A stretch of 64,000 nt of DNA from Sphingomonas palustris (GCA_026225215.1 JAMFSI010000100.1:1-64000); one strand, 5' to 3'. Shown: positions 52,985 to 61,810, numbered from the stretch's first letter. Notes: generated from the letters alone by a model not told the origin. Made by a program: numbers and translations.

Positions 52985-53052
52985 GTTCCTCTGCCCTCCC
53001 TCTCTTCGTCTATCCGCGGCTAGCCGCAATCATCCGCTAAACGGCTAATGAC

Positions 53053-54171
53053 CTAGCCGGCTACGAACTCCGGTCGGTTGAGCCGGAACAGGCGCGCGGC
53101 ATTGCCGCCGATGATGTCGGCCTTTTCGGGTTCGCTGATGTCGATGTCCCTGAACAGGTCTTTGATGACATTCTTGCTGTTGGGAAAGGTGCCTTCGTGA
53201 TGCGGATAGTCGGCACCCCAGATCAGCGCCTGGGTACCGGTGACCGAACGGGACATGATACAGGCGCGATCGGTCTGGAATGAGCAAGCCACCTGGCGCG
53301 CGATGATTTCGCGCGGCATCAGTGACAGCTTCGGCCGCACGAAGGTGTCGTGCGCCACGTAAATCTCATCCATCCGCTCGGCGAGAGCGGCAAGCCAGCT
53401 GGCGCCGCTCTCGATGAAACATATCTTCGCGCCAGGGAAGCGGTCCAGCACGCCGCCGGAGACCAGGGCGCCGATCGTCACCATCCCGTCGCAGGCCTGG
53501 ATCATATAGTTCATGACCGCGCCGCCCGGGCCACGGAAGCTCTGCAGGTTGAGCCGGCCAGTGCCGCCATGCATGGCGAAGACGATGCCGAGACGCTGGC
53601 CGGCCTCGAATACCGGATCCCACACGTCGCTGGTGTAACGCGGCAGGCCATTGCCCTCGTCGATCAGGCTCGGCAGCATCGCCGCGGTAAAACCGAGCTT
53701 GGCCAGCCGCACCATCTCGGCGACGGTATTGGCGAAATCGCGGACCGGCAGGATACCGCAGCGCACGAAAGTATCGGTGTGGTCCTTGAGGAGACTGTGG
53801 CACCAGTCGTTATACAGCTGGGCGGTCGCGAGTTCGGCCTCGGCGTTCTCGATCATATAGGCGGGCAGGCCCAGGCTGGGGAACACGATCTCGGCATCCA
53901 CCCCATCCAGCGCCATGTCCTTCAGGCGATATTCCACTTCGCGGTTGCCGCGGCGATCGGCTCGGCCAAAGGGTTCGCCATCCGGGCCGAGACGGGGCCG
54001 AGTGGGTGCGATGGCCGTGCGGTTCAACACCTTGTCACCCGCCAGCGAATAGATGAATTCGTCCCGCTTCTCGCTGTGTAGGCCAAAGCGCTGCAAGGAT
54101 GGCGGCAAGCCGGCGCTGAACAGATCGGTGGGCTCGACCAGGTGGCCATCGGCGCTGAACACGAAACTCAT
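53053..54171 (-). CDS. Amidohydrolase-2 family protein (ACMSD/resorcylate decarboxylase-like)
   Basis: A 372-residue TIM-barrel metal hydrolase. It begins FSADGHLVEP, a DxH-like strand-1 motif in which the first His of the usual HxH is replaced by Asp. It also has VEYRLKDMALDGVDAEIVFP, VFEAGQRLGIVFAMHGGTGR, ICFIESGASWLAALAERMDE and IWGADYPHHEGTFPNSKNVI with the late Asp and His. The amidohydrolase-2 family includes decarboxylases and C-C or lactone hydrolases in aromatic and steroid breakdown. ATG 54171 follows GGAGAAAAG. It lies between the DUF35/thiolase pair and the 2-hydroxyacid dehydrogenase in one operon. Confidence 0.85.
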   Translation of the reverse strand: MSFVFSADGHLVEPTDLFSAGLPPSLQRFGLHSEKRDEFIYSLAGDKVLNRTAIAPTRPRLGPDGEPFGRADRRGNREVEYRLKDMALDGVDAEIVFPSLGLPAYMIENAEAELATAQLYNDWCHSLLKDHTDTFVRCGILPVRDFANTVAEMVRLAKLGFTAAMLPSLIDEGNGLPRYTSDVWDPVFEAGQRLGIVFAMHGGTGRLNLQSFRGPGGAVMNYMIQACDGMVTIGALVSGGVLDRFPGAKICFIESGASWLAALAERMDEIYVAHDTFVRPKLSLMPREIIARQVACSFQTDRACIMSRSVTGTQALIWGADYPHHEGTFPNSKNVIKDLFRDIDISEPEKADIIGGNAARLFRLNRPEFVAG

Positions 54172-54221
54172 CACTTTTCTCCATCGGTCTTGAGCGGTTA
54201 GGCAATCGCGTGCCCGGTAGT

Positions 54222-54662
54222 TCAAACGGGGGGTGGGTTCTGCAAACGGAACACCGGCACGGTGGCGTTAGCGGCGGGCAGCCAATCCATCTCGACGAGC
54301 GCGTCGATTTTCACCTCTTCGGGCGCTGCATCGATCAGCGCGGACACCAGCCGCACCCCCGGCGCGCCTTCGAAGGTCACCAACGCGGGTATCCGCACTT
54401 GCGGGGGAGCATCCTTGTCGGGGCCGGCGACGGGCAGGATCGTAAAGGAGTAGATGCGCCCTTGCCCCGGCGCGACCCATTCCACTTCCTGCGAGCGGCA
54501 TTCCGGGCAGAAGGGCCCCGCCGGCCAGCGGAAGGTGTTGCAGGCGCCGCAGCGCGGCAGGACCAGCCGATGCTCGGCAGCGGTATGCCAATAAGGCTCG
54601 CTCCACACGTCCATCGGCACTTCGAACGCGGACAGGTCCGGGGTTATGCTGCGCGTGCTCAT
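54222..54662 (-). CDS. DUF35 zinc-ribbon/OB-fold protein (acyl-CoA-binding partner)
   Basis: A 146-residue protein. A rubredoxin-like zinc ribbon (LPRCGACNTFRWPAGPFCPE, then C) is followed by an OB fold (EWVAPGQGRIYSFTILPV, VTFEGAPGVRLVSALID). DUF35 proteins form complexes with thiolase-like partners, as ChsH2 with Ltp2 in steroid side-chain cleavage, where the OB fold binds or orients the acyl-CoA. The ATG overlaps the stop of the thiolase-like gene (ATGA), the expected coupling for an obligate partner. Confidence 0.88.
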   Translation of the reverse strand: MSTRSITPDLSAFEVPMDVWSEPYWHTAAEHRLVLPRCGACNTFRWPAGPFCPECRSQEVEWVAPGQGRIYSFTILPVAGPDKDAPPQVRIPALVTFEGAPGVRLVSALIDAAPEEVKIDALVEMDWLPAANATVPVFRLQNPPPV

Positions 54663-55819
54663 CGTTCATTACTCAGAATGGCGCCCGACATCAGAACCGG
54701 CGCCGGGCCTCCGGTGACGAGCGCCCGTTTTGCGCCCTTGATCTGGTTGGTCGCGGTGCCGCGCATTTGCTCGACCGCTTCGCGAACATGCGTCATGCCG
54801 ACGATATAGCCCTCGGAAAGATGGCCACCGTGCGGATTGATCGGCAGCGAACCATCGAGCCGGATCGCGCCGCTTTCCACGAAAGGGCCGCCCTCGCCCG
54901 CGCCGCAGAAGCCGTAATCTTCCAACTGCATCAGCACCATCGGCGAGAAGTGATCGTAGATCATCGCGACATCGATGTCCTGTGGGCCCACGCCCGTCAG
55001 TTCGTAGAGGCGCTTGGCGACGGCGCCCGCCCCCGCGGTGGTAAAGGTGTCTTCCGACTGGTTAAGCCAGAAGAAGGCCCGGCCCCAATCGCGCACGCCG
55101 ACATGCGCGGCCCCGGTGATATGGACCGGCGGATGCGGCATGTCGGCAGCGCGCTCGTCACTGGAAACGACAAAGGCCAGCGCGCCATCGGTTTCCAGGC
55201 AGAAATCGAGCCGGCACAGCGGATCGGCCAGCATCGGTGAGGCCATATAGTCATCGAGCGTGATCGGCTTGCGGCGGATCGCCCCTTCGCGGGTGGATGC
55301 AGCAATACGCGAGGCCATGACGATTTCGCCGAAAGCTTCGCGCCGCGTGCCGTAGCGATGCATGTGCCGGCGCACCATCAGCGCCATCGCCTGCCCCGGG
55401 CCGCCGAGACCGGCGATAGCGTGGAAGACCCCATCGGGCGTCAATCCCAGCATGCCCAATGCCTGCCCGTAGCGCTTGCCGACATTCTGCGAGGCGCCGA
55501 TGCAGACGATGTTTTTCGCCCGCCCGCTATCGACCCCCATTGCCGCGAGATCGAGCATGCCCGCCATGCCGCTGCCATAACCGGAAACGCAATGCGAAAA
55601 GGTCAGATTATCGAGACCGATCTGCTGCATGATCATGCTCGGATCGAAGCCGCCTGCGAAAAATGCCAGCCCATCGATATCCGATAGCTTCAGACCAGCA
55701 TCGGCAACCGCCGCCAGCACCGCATGGTCGATCAGCTCGAACACTGTCTGCGGCGCGGAGGTGCCGCGGAAGTAATATGGCGTGGCGCCAACGCCAACGA
55801 TCGAGGCCTGGTTCTTCAT
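54659..55819 (-). CDS. Thiolase-like (SCP-x/Ltp2-type) lipid-transfer/aldolase subunit
   Basis: A 386-residue thiolase-fold protein: SIVGVGATPYYFRGTSAPQT, LKLSDIDGLAFFAGGFD, HCVSGYGSGMAGMLDLAAMG, IYDHFSPMVLMQLEDYGFCG and SLPINPHGGHLSEGYIVGMT. The NPHGG motif and the partner DUF35 gene place it with non-decarboxylating thiolase homologues such as Ltp2, which act as retro-aldolases or acyl-CoA thiolases on branched or sterol-derived substrates. The classical thiolase catalytic His and Cys pairs are not clearly present. The MFS gene lies 78 bp upstream in the same operon. Confidence 0.84.
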   Translation of the reverse strand: MKNQASIVGVGATPYYFRGTSAPQTVFELIDHAVLAAVADAGLKLSDIDGLAFFAGGFDPSMIMQQIGLDNLTFSHCVSGYGSGMAGMLDLAAMGVDSGRAKNIVCIGASQNVGKRYGQALGMLGLTPDGVFHAIAGLGGPGQAMALMVRRHMHRYGTRREAFGEIVMASRIAASTREGAIRRKPITLDDYMASPMLADPLCRLDFCLETDGALAFVVSSDERAADMPHPPVHITGAAHVGVRDWGRAFFWLNQSEDTFTTAGAGAVAKRLYELTGVGPQDIDVAMIYDHFSPMVLMQLEDYGFCGAGEGGPFVESGAIRLDGSLPINPHGGHLSEGYIVGMTHVREAVEQMRGTATNQIKGAKRALVTGGPAPVLMSGAILSNER

Positions 55820-55897
55820 AGCGGTAGCCCGGACTTGAAGGGTCGAGATGTCACAGATTTTTCCTTCATGCGATTTTGTGGTGATTTGTCTGGAGGG

Positions 55898-57187
55898 TTA
55901 GCCGCCGGCATGGCCAAAAGCTGGCGCGCCATCGGCAATATCCGCAGCTCTTCGGCGTACCGAAAGCACCAGCACCGCCGCGAGCATCGAGAGAAAAATG
56001 AAGGTCACGAACATCAGCCGATAATTACCGGTGCGGTCGAACACCTCGCCGCTGAAGCGATAGGCGCAGGCACCCAGCACCGATATCATGAAGGTGATAT
56101 AGCCGGTGGCGCTGCCGAAGGAGCGCGGCCCGAACTGATCGACGAGCAAGGTGAGATAAAGTGGCATCGCCACACCCGTGGCGATGCCAAGCAGCGTGCA
56201 GGAAACCAGCAGGGTGGGATAGGTTTGCGCGAACAGGAAAGACATGCTGGCAACCGCCATCAGGCTGTAAGCGCCTGCCAGCAGATAGGCCCGATCGAAC
56301 CGGTCGCCAATGAAGGCAATACCGATTTTGGCGACGATCGCGGTCATTCCCATCACCGAGATCAAACTCGCCGCAACGGTGTTGGAAAGGCCAAAGCCCC
56401 GGCCCAGCGGAACCGTCGATACCAGGATACCCATGAATACGCCCATGCCAATGCCGGTGCTAAAGGCGATCGCCCAGAAGCGTGGATTGGCCAGAAGCTG
56501 GCGAGAGGTAAGATGCGTCTGCGGTGTAGCAATCTCGCCGGCAGGCAACTCCACCGCCGTAGCGCGCCCCGCGATTTCCCGGTCGTCAGCGCCCGGCATG
56601 CTGCGCACAAAAGGCAGCAGCGCGAAAATCAGCACCACGACCCCGACGCCCATTGCGACCAGGGTTTCGCGCCAGCCAAGCCGGTCGATCAACCAAGCGT
56701 GCGGCGGCACCATCAGGATCGTTCCCAGCGAATTGCCCATCATCAAGATCGCCATGGCCCGCCCGCGATGGACGGTGAACCATCGCGCGACGAGCGCCGG
56801 CGCGGTCAAGGTACCGATGCCCGACATCGCGAAACCCACCGGCAGGGCGAGGACGGCCGCGCTCACCCAGAGATTGTGGGACAGGCCCAGGATAATGAGG
56901 CTGGCGCCCAGGATCAGCGCGCTGATCCCCATGATAGCTCTCACCGGGAAACGATCGAGCAACGGCCCGACGATCAGCGCGGACACCGCAGAACCGGCAT
57001 TCATCAAGATCATGCCGGTATTGGCGCTCGCGCGCGACAGGCCATAGTCGTGCGACAGCGGCAGGACGTAAAGCGGATAGGCATTGCTGGTGGTGCCGAC
57101 GACCAGCATCAAGGTGATCATGCACAAGGGCACCATGATCCAGCCGTAATAGATACGATCAGGCGCTCCGATCTTGATCCTGGCCAT
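55898..57187 (-). CDS. MFS transporter (oxalate/formate antiporter-like)
   Basis: A 429-residue inner-membrane protein with 12 hydrophobic helices. YYGWIMVPLCMITLMLVVGT at the first helix, LLDRFPVRAIMGISALILGA and YGLSRASANTGMILMNAGSA are typical of the OFA/monocarboxylate-type MFS group. A charged central loop (about 190-220, MPGADDREIAGRA) joins the halves. ATG 57187 follows AGGAGG. It probably brings an organic acid or the pathway substrate across the inner membrane. It is second in the operon of SDR, MFS, thiolase-like, DUF35, amidohydrolase and dehydrogenase. Confidence 0.86.
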   Translation of the reverse strand: MARIKIGAPDRIYYGWIMVPLCMITLMLVVGTTSNAYPLYVLPLSHDYGLSRASANTGMILMNAGSAVSALIVGPLLDRFPVRAIMGISALILGASLIILGLSHNLWVSAAVLALPVGFAMSGIGTLTAPALVARWFTVHRGRAMAILMMGNSLGTILMVPPHAWLIDRLGWRETLVAMGVGVVVLIFALLPFVRSMPGADDREIAGRATAVELPAGEIATPQTHLTSRQLLANPRFWAIAFSTGIGMGVFMGILVSTVPLGRGFGLSNTVAASLISVMGMTAIVAKIGIAFIGDRFDRAYLLAGAYSLMAVASMSFLFAQTYPTLLVSCTLLGIATGVAMPLYLTLLVDQFGPRSFGSATGYITFMISVLGACAYRFSGEVFDRTGNYRLMFVTFIFLSMLAAVLVLSVRRRAADIADGAPAFGHAGG

Positions 57188-57319
57188 CCATTTTCCTCCT
57201 GCTCCCGTCATTCTTGCTTTGAGGCTTGGCCCGCATTGACGTGCAAGTTAGCTCGTTTGTTGTCGCATCGTTTAGCGCAAAAACCGGTGCCCACTTTTTT
57301 GCACGATCTAATCCCGCGC

Positions 57320-58165
57320 TCAGCCCGGCAAAGGGCTCAACACCGCATCGGTCATATATTCCTCCAGGCGAACGACGCTCAGTCGCCGCTCGGCCGCGGA
57401 TGCGCGAGAAAAGGGAGCTTCCTCGTCAGTCGCGCCCCAATTTGTCACCGGCCCGAATGGCAGCCGCTCCAGCCCTTGCGCGGCGACGGCATCGGGCGAC
57501 GCCAGATTGGTATCGGTGACAACCAGGCCGATGTCTTCGCGGCGATGCCGGAACCCCGGCGTATCGGTCTTGCCCAGAACGATGGTCAGCACATCGACGC
57601 CATAAGGCCGCAGTTCCGACCACAGCGACTCTGCGAAGTTGAGCTGGAAGCCTTTGGCGGCGCTATAGACCGCCAGAAACCGGCTGCCACCATAGCAGGC
57701 CCCCGAGTTCACGATGAGGATGCCGCCGCGGCCACGGGCCTTCATTTTTTTGCCGAAATAGTGCGTGCAATAGATCAGCGTATCGACATTGATCCGGCTC
57801 AAACCGAGCCAGTCTTCGGCATCCCGTTCGAAAAAACGATCAGCGCCGAACCGGCCCGCCCCGGCATTGTTAATGTAAAGGCCGACTTCGCGATCCCCTG
57901 CCGCCGCGATAATCCGCTCCGCCGCATCCGGCTTCGACAAGTCTATGGTGGCGGTGATGACCTCGACCCCGCTTGCCTTACGGATTTCGGCAGCGGTTTC
58001 TTCCAGCGGGCCACCGTTCGCGATCAGGATGCAGGCAATGCCCTGAGCGGCGACTTGCCGCGCGAAAGATTGCCCCGTACCCTCGGATGCTCCCGCGATT
58101 ATGGCCCATGGACCGTATTTTTGCCGGAATTCCACACTTCTCTCCAAGCCGGACATGGAAGCCAT
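57320..58165 (-). CDS. SDR family oxidoreductase
   Basis: An SDR of about 281 residues (WAIIAGASEGTGQSFARQVA, YINNAGAGRFGADRFF, Ser of NSGACYGGS, YSAAKGFQLNFAESLWSE). The C-terminal part is long (to RLEEYMTDAVLSPLPG). The start is unsure: ATG 58165 or ATG 58156, with no strong ribosome-binding site; the ORF continues upstream without support. It is the first gene of the minus-strand operon and is divergent from the cupin gene. The 133-bp gap to the MFS gene is large enough for a second promoter. Confidence 0.8.
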   Translation of the reverse strand: MASMSGLERSVEFRQKYGPWAIIAGASEGTGQSFARQVAAQGIACILIANGGPLEETAAEIRKASGVEVITATIDLSKPDAAERIIAAAGDREVGLYINNAGAGRFGADRFFERDAEDWLGLSRINVDTLIYCTHYFGKKMKARGRGGILIVNSGACYGGSRFLAVYSAAKGFQLNFAESLWSELRPYGVDVLTIVLGKTDTPGFRHRREDIGLVVTDTNLASPDAVAAQGLERLPFGPVTNWGATDEEAPFSRASAAERRLSVVRLEEYMTDAVLSPLPG

Positions 58166-58506
58166 TACGCAGCCTGCAAGATGCCGCGATACTTCGCCAA
58201 TGCCCGAATTCTCTACCCAATCGCCCGTCGCCGAGCGCTTTTGATTTCGCTTCAGCATAGCGGATTTTAGCTGCGGAGGCGGTTTGGACTACCGGCTAAA
58301 TTCGTATGACCCCCATCAGCAAAAGCGATGGATCAAGGCTCGCCCTTGCGGCTTGACGCAACCATATCAATCATCGCATATTATAGCGATAAATTTCTCG
58401 AAATGCCGATAATTATTTTATAAAAGTTTGGGAGAGCTGGCGCGAGAAAATGCTCCCTACACTGCCCGAGCCTGGCGAAAGCGCGAATACAATTGGGAGA
58501 AATAGG

Positions 58507-58947
58507 ATGGATGCACCTCGCCGCGTTATTACTGGTCTGGATTCGCAGCAGCGCTCATCGGTCCTGTTCGACGAGCCGGCCAGCATGGTCATCTGGTCGA
58601 CCGAGCAGACGCCGGCCGATAATACCAGCACTGCGGACACCGGCGGCGGCGCTTTCCATTTTCCCACAAGCGGGACCCTATTCGTCTTTTCGGACTTCCC
58701 GCCGGGCCAAGGCAGCCCGATGCATGCCACCGACACGATCGATTACCTCGTTGTCGTAGCCGGGGAGATTACCTTCATCACCGAGACCGGCGAGACCCTC
58801 CTGCGCGCCGGCGATGTGCTGGTCGATCGGGGCAGCATGCATGCCTGGCGCAATGACGGCGATCAGACCTGCCGGATCATCAATGTGCTGTCTCCGGCGC
58901 ACCCCGCCGGCAAGGGCGCGACCGTTGCGGGCAAGGTGGATATCTGA
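58507..58947 (+). CDS. Cupin domain protein
   Basis: A 146-residue single-domain cupin. Motif 1 is around GSPMHATDTIDYLVVVAGEI and motif 2 around LRAGDVLVDRGSMHAWRNDG. His and Glu/Asp positions for one metal are only partly kept (MHATD in place of HxH). Cupins of this size act as metal-dependent isomerases or oxygenases, or as sensors. ATG 58507 follows GGGAGAAATAGG. The AT-rich gap upstream (58370-58430) is the shared promoter with the minus-strand operon. The TauD-like gene follows 41 bp on. Confidence 0.78.
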   Translation: MDAPRRVITGLDSQQRSSVLFDEPASMVIWSTEQTPADNTSTADTGGGAFHFPTSGTLFVFSDFPPGQGSPMHATDTIDYLVVVAGEITFITETGETLLRAGDVLVDRGSMHAWRNDGDQTCRIINVLSPAHPAGKGATVAGKVDI

Positions 58948-58955
58948 TCGGGCGG

Positions 58956-58987
58956 CCCCAAGGAGAGGTGACCCCAAGGAGAAGTGA
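58956..58987 (+). repeat. 16-bp tandem duplication carrying ribosome-binding sites
   Basis: CCCCAAGGAGAGGTGA (58956-58971) is followed at once by CCCCAAGGAGAAGTGA (58972-58987). Each unit contains AAGGAG. The second unit serves the GTG at 58989; the first is spaced for a GTG at 58968 in the same frame, giving an optional 7-residue N-terminal extension. Confidence 0.7.
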
Positions 58988-58988
58988 C

Positions 58989-59807
58989 GTGCTGATACGG
59001 CCCTTACATCCGAACTTCGGTGCCGAAGTGCTCGATCTGCAGCTCGAAGCGGCTACCCCGCAGGATATCGACACGCTGCGCGCCGCGCTTGATGAGCACC
59101 AGCTACTGCTGTTCCGAAACGGCGAATCGCTCGCGCCCGAACAGCAGGTAGAGATTTGCGGCTGGTTCGGACCGCCGGTCGACAATGGCGATGGTCGCTT
59201 GTGGTCGATGCTGCGCAACGAAGAGGCCGCCGGCAGGATCAAGCTGCCGTTTCACGCCGATTTCACTTACACCGATTCCCCGATCAAAATAATCAGTCTT
59301 CACGCCAGCGAACTGCCGCCGGGGGGCACCTCGACTTCCTTCGTCAGCGGGATTCACGGCTGGGCCAGCTTGCCACTCGAACTGCAAACCCGGCTGGCGC
59401 CGATGACGCTTCGGCACCGGCATGTTTCCGCCATCACCACCGGCTTGCCTGAGTTCATTGCGGACCATCCGCTCAGGAAAGAGCATCCGCGCAGTGGCCG
59501 CCCGATCCTATTCGCAACCGAATATCATGCGCACCGCATTCTGGAACTCGACCTGGAGGAAAGTGACGCGATCCTCAGCCGGTTGTTCGAACACCTCTAT
59601 GCCGAGCAGCACATCTATACCCACCGCTGGCAACTGCACGACCTGATGATCTGGGACAATCTCGCTGTCCAGCACGCCCGTCGCGAGGCAGCCGAGCTTT
59701 CCGCCGGCAAGCGGGCGGTGCAACGCGTCGTCGTCAATGAGATGACATATCCGGAGCTGGTCGCGCGTGCCCGTCAGCAGCAAGAGCAGCGGCGGCAACC
59801 TGCTTAG
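58989..59807 (+). CDS. TauD/TfdA-family 2-oxoglutarate-dependent dioxygenase
   Basis: A 272-residue non-haem Fe(II) dioxygenase. LPFHADFTYTDSPIKIISLH gives the HxD iron motif. IWDNLAVQHARREA gives the distal His, and SAGKRAVQRVVVNEM the Arg that binds 2-oxoglutarate. Such enzymes hydroxylate sulfonates, phenoxyacids, carnitine-like acids or terpenoid acids. GTG 58989 is preferred over GTG 58968 because it has the best-spaced AAGGAG, although both occur in the tandem repeat before it. It is co-transcribed with the cupin gene. A second TauD-like enzyme is at 60878. Confidence 0.86.
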   Translation: MLIRPLHPNFGAEVLDLQLEAATPQDIDTLRAALDEHQLLLFRNGESLAPEQQVEICGWFGPPVDNGDGRLWSMLRNEEAAGRIKLPFHADFTYTDSPIKIISLHASELPPGGTSTSFVSGIHGWASLPLELQTRLAPMTLRHRHVSAITTGLPEFIADHPLRKEHPRSGRPILFATEYHAHRILELDLEESDAILSRLFEHLYAEQHIYTHRWQLHDLMIWDNLAVQHARREAAELSAGKRAVQRVVVNEMTYPELVARARQQQEQRRQPA

Positions 59808-59815
59808 AGCCTGGC

Positions 59816-59840
59816 TGCTTAGAGCCTGACCCGAAATCCG
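59816..59840 (-). repeat. Interspersed element, partial right end (copy F), with 15-bp tandem
   Basis: TTAGAGCCTGACCCGAAAT is the complement of the right end of copy D (ATTTCGGGTCAGACTCTAA) with one change. The stretch TGCTTAGAGCCTGGC/TGCTTAGAGCCTGAC at 59801-59830 is a near-perfect 15-bp tandem duplication, and the TauD stop codon lies in its first unit. Only the terminus of the element is present. Confidence 0.5.
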
Positions 59841-59865
59841 CGACGATCAATTTCAATTCAAATTT

Positions 59866-60549
59866 TCATCGCGCAGCGAACCCAACGTTCGCACTCTCAC
59901 TTTTCGAAAGTCCATTTTCAAATACGTCCACGCTCGACCTGATATAATTGTCGATGAAGTCTCTATCCAGCACGACCCCCCAACTCACGATCGCGCCCAG
60001 GCCCCCGACCGTAAGGTTCAGGAAAGCCATCGCCGCCGCCTCAAGCGACTGGAATGTCCCAAGTACCGGCCCGATCCGCCGCGCGAACAGATCGGCGAGA
60101 TAGGCTAGCGTCGGTTTTATGCCGTGCTGCACATTGTGAGCGCCCAGTTCCGGCGCTTTCAGCGACAGCATGTTGGTCATCTGCAAAAGCTGCAATCCCC
60201 TGGGGCTCATCAAATTGTCGAGCAGCTTGAAAGCGATACAGACCAGCGTCTCATGGAAGTCGGCCACTTCACAGGCTTGCAACTCCTGCGCTGGAACGAT
60301 CCACTTTGCTATCGTGTGGCGGAGTGCCGCCTGAAACACGGCATCCTTGTCGCCGTATTTCGCATAGACCGTGCGCTTGGTGACTCCGACCGCATCCGTG
60401 ATGATGTTGATGGTGGTCCCTTCGTAGCCATGTTCGGCGAACAGATCGAACGCCTGGTCGAGGAATGCTTCACTTGTCGGGGAGGGTCGCCTGGCGCGAC
60501 GCTTGCTGCTTGCGCCGGTAGAGGGGTCAGCAACAGGCAATCCCCGCAT
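59866..60549 (-). CDS. TetR/AcrR family transcriptional regulator
   Basis: A 227-residue regulator with a basic, disordered N-terminus (SSKRRARRPSPT). The HTH is LDQAFDLFAEHGYEGTTINI, then ITDAVGVTKRTVYAKYGDKD, and a TetR_C-like helical domain includes FLNLTVGGLGAIVSWGVVLD. It is divergent from the TauD/LLM/SDR set at 60878. The 328-bp spacer has a perfect inverted repeat, AACACC-TGATG-GGTGTT, at 60674-60690, the best operator candidate. The inducer is unknown. Confidence 0.85.
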   Translation of the reverse strand: MRGLPVADPSTGASSKRRARRPSPTSEAFLDQAFDLFAEHGYEGTTINIITDAVGVTKRTVYAKYGDKDAVFQAALRHTIAKWIVPAQELQACEVADFHETLVCIAFKLLDNLMSPRGLQLLQMTNMLSLKAPELGAHNVQHGIKPTLAYLADLFARRIGPVLGTFQSLEAAAMAFLNLTVGGLGAIVSWGVVLDRDFIDNYIRSSVDVFENGLSKSESANVGFAAR

Positions 60550-60877
60550 TTCTAATCTTTCCGGTCTGCCGCATTTTCTGTGGGGTTACAGGCGCTGGCC
60601 AATTCTACGCCCAGGCAATGTTGCGAAAAAACGCAAGCGTGGCAAGCTGCGATGAAACCCCGCCATAGCCTTAAACACCTGATGGGTGTTATACCCTCTT
60701 GCCAACCCTGCCAATGGTACTACCACATGCTGCATGAGGTCGAATCACCGACTTGGCCCGCGCGCTCTATTTGTCCTGGCAAGCCGAGAAGCGGGCCCTT
60801 CCAGGGATTCGATGCTGATAAGACAGCCGCACGTCTGCCCCATCAGACGCAATGCGTAATGTCCGGGAGCAGTTGCG
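60550..60877. other. Divergent intergenic region of the TetR/TauD pair
   Basis: This 328-bp region holds no gene I can support. The only clear signal is the inverted repeat at 60674-60690 and, overlapping it, GGGTGTTATACCC. A promoter for the TauD gene probably lies downstream of it. Confidence 0.5.
60674..60690. promoter_or_regulatory. Inverted repeat, possible TetR operator
   Basis: AACACC and GGTGTT flank TGATG, and the right arm runs into a second small repeat GGGT-GTTAT-ACCC. The position between the divergent TetR and TauD genes fits an operator. The repeat is short, so chance cannot be excluded. Confidence 0.45.
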
Positions 60878-61768
60878 ATGCCAGAGCTGAAGCTGAAGCA
60901 TATTCCGTTGACCCCGCGTATCGGTTCCCAGCTCGATATCGGCCGGGACGAATTGCTGAGCGGCGATTACGCGGCCGATATTCGCAAAATTCTGGTCGAA
61001 CGCGGGGTGGTGGTCATCCGCGACGCGCATGTCGACGACGACCAGTTGCGCCACATTGCCGCCACTCTCGGCGAAGTGCGCCTCGGCCAGAGCAAGCGCG
61101 GTGCCGATGGCGTGACCCTCAACGAGGGTGAAGGCGGGGTGCTCAAGGTCAGCCTCGATCCCGAAATCAACCCTCAATACGCTCGCTTTCTGCTCGGCAA
61201 CCACCTCTGGCACATGGACGGCCCTTATGAGGCGATTCCGCCGTTCGCCACGCTGTTCACGCCTTATCGCATGGCGAATGTCGGCGGTGATACGCTGTTC
61301 GCCAGCACTTACGCCGCTTATGAGGACTTGCCGGAAGAGGAAAAGGATTTCCTGGCCCCGTTGCGAGCGGTGCACACCATGCCAGCATCGCTGTTCCCAT
61401 CGATGCGCAATGTCACGCCTGAAGAATTCGCGGTGTGGCATTCCTACCCGCAGGCTGTCCGCCCATTGGTCTGGCACCACAAGTCGGGACGAAAGAGCCT
61501 GGTGCTCGGTTCGGCGGCGGCCTGGATCGAAGGTATGCATCCGGCCGAGAGCCATGATCTGCTGCAGAGGCTGACACTGCACGCGACGCAGGACAAATAC
61601 GTCTACCGCCACAAGTGGCAAGCCGGCGACCTGGCGATCTGGGACAATACCGGCGCGCTGCACCGGGTGATGCCTTACGATCTCGCCAGCAAGCGCGAGT
61701 ACCATCGTTGCACGCTCAATGGCGAGGAGCCGATTACCGCGGTCGGCCGAGACCATGCGGTGAACTGA
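60878..61768 (+). CDS. TauD/TfdA-family 2-oxoglutarate-dependent dioxygenase
   Basis: A 296-residue Fe(II)/2-oxoglutarate dioxygenase. HLWHMDGPYEAIPPFATLFT carries the HxD motif, AGDLAIWDNTGALHRVMPYD the distal His, and SKREYHRCTLNGEEP the 2-oxoglutarate-binding Arg. It is of normal TauD length and only distantly like the enzyme at 58989. ATG 60878 is preceded by AGCAGTTGCG, a weak site. It is first in a set with the LLM gene 42 bp downstream. Likely role: hydroxylation of an alicyclic or carboxylate substrate; the exact one is unknown. Confidence 0.87.
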   Translation: MPELKLKHIPLTPRIGSQLDIGRDELLSGDYAADIRKILVERGVVVIRDAHVDDDQLRHIAATLGEVRLGQSKRGADGVTLNEGEGGVLKVSLDPEINPQYARFLLGNHLWHMDGPYEAIPPFATLFTPYRMANVGGDTLFASTYAAYEDLPEEEKDFLAPLRAVHTMPASLFPSMRNVTPEEFAVWHSYPQAVRPLVWHHKSGRKSLVLGSAAAWIEGMHPAESHDLLQRLTLHATQDKYVYRHKWQAGDLAIWDNTGALHRVMPYDLASKREYHRCTLNGEEPITAVGRDHAVN

Positions 61769-61810
61769 CGCTGTTGCGGCAAATCCCACGAAATTCAGGA
61801 GATTATTTCC

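Noticed and set aside
55724..58270. 848-codon plus-strand open frame opposite the thiolase-like, MFS and SDR genes
   Set aside because: It spans three well-supported minus-strand genes and their spacers. Its composition is His/Arg/Gln-rich with no family pattern, as expected for antisense frames in high-GC DNA.
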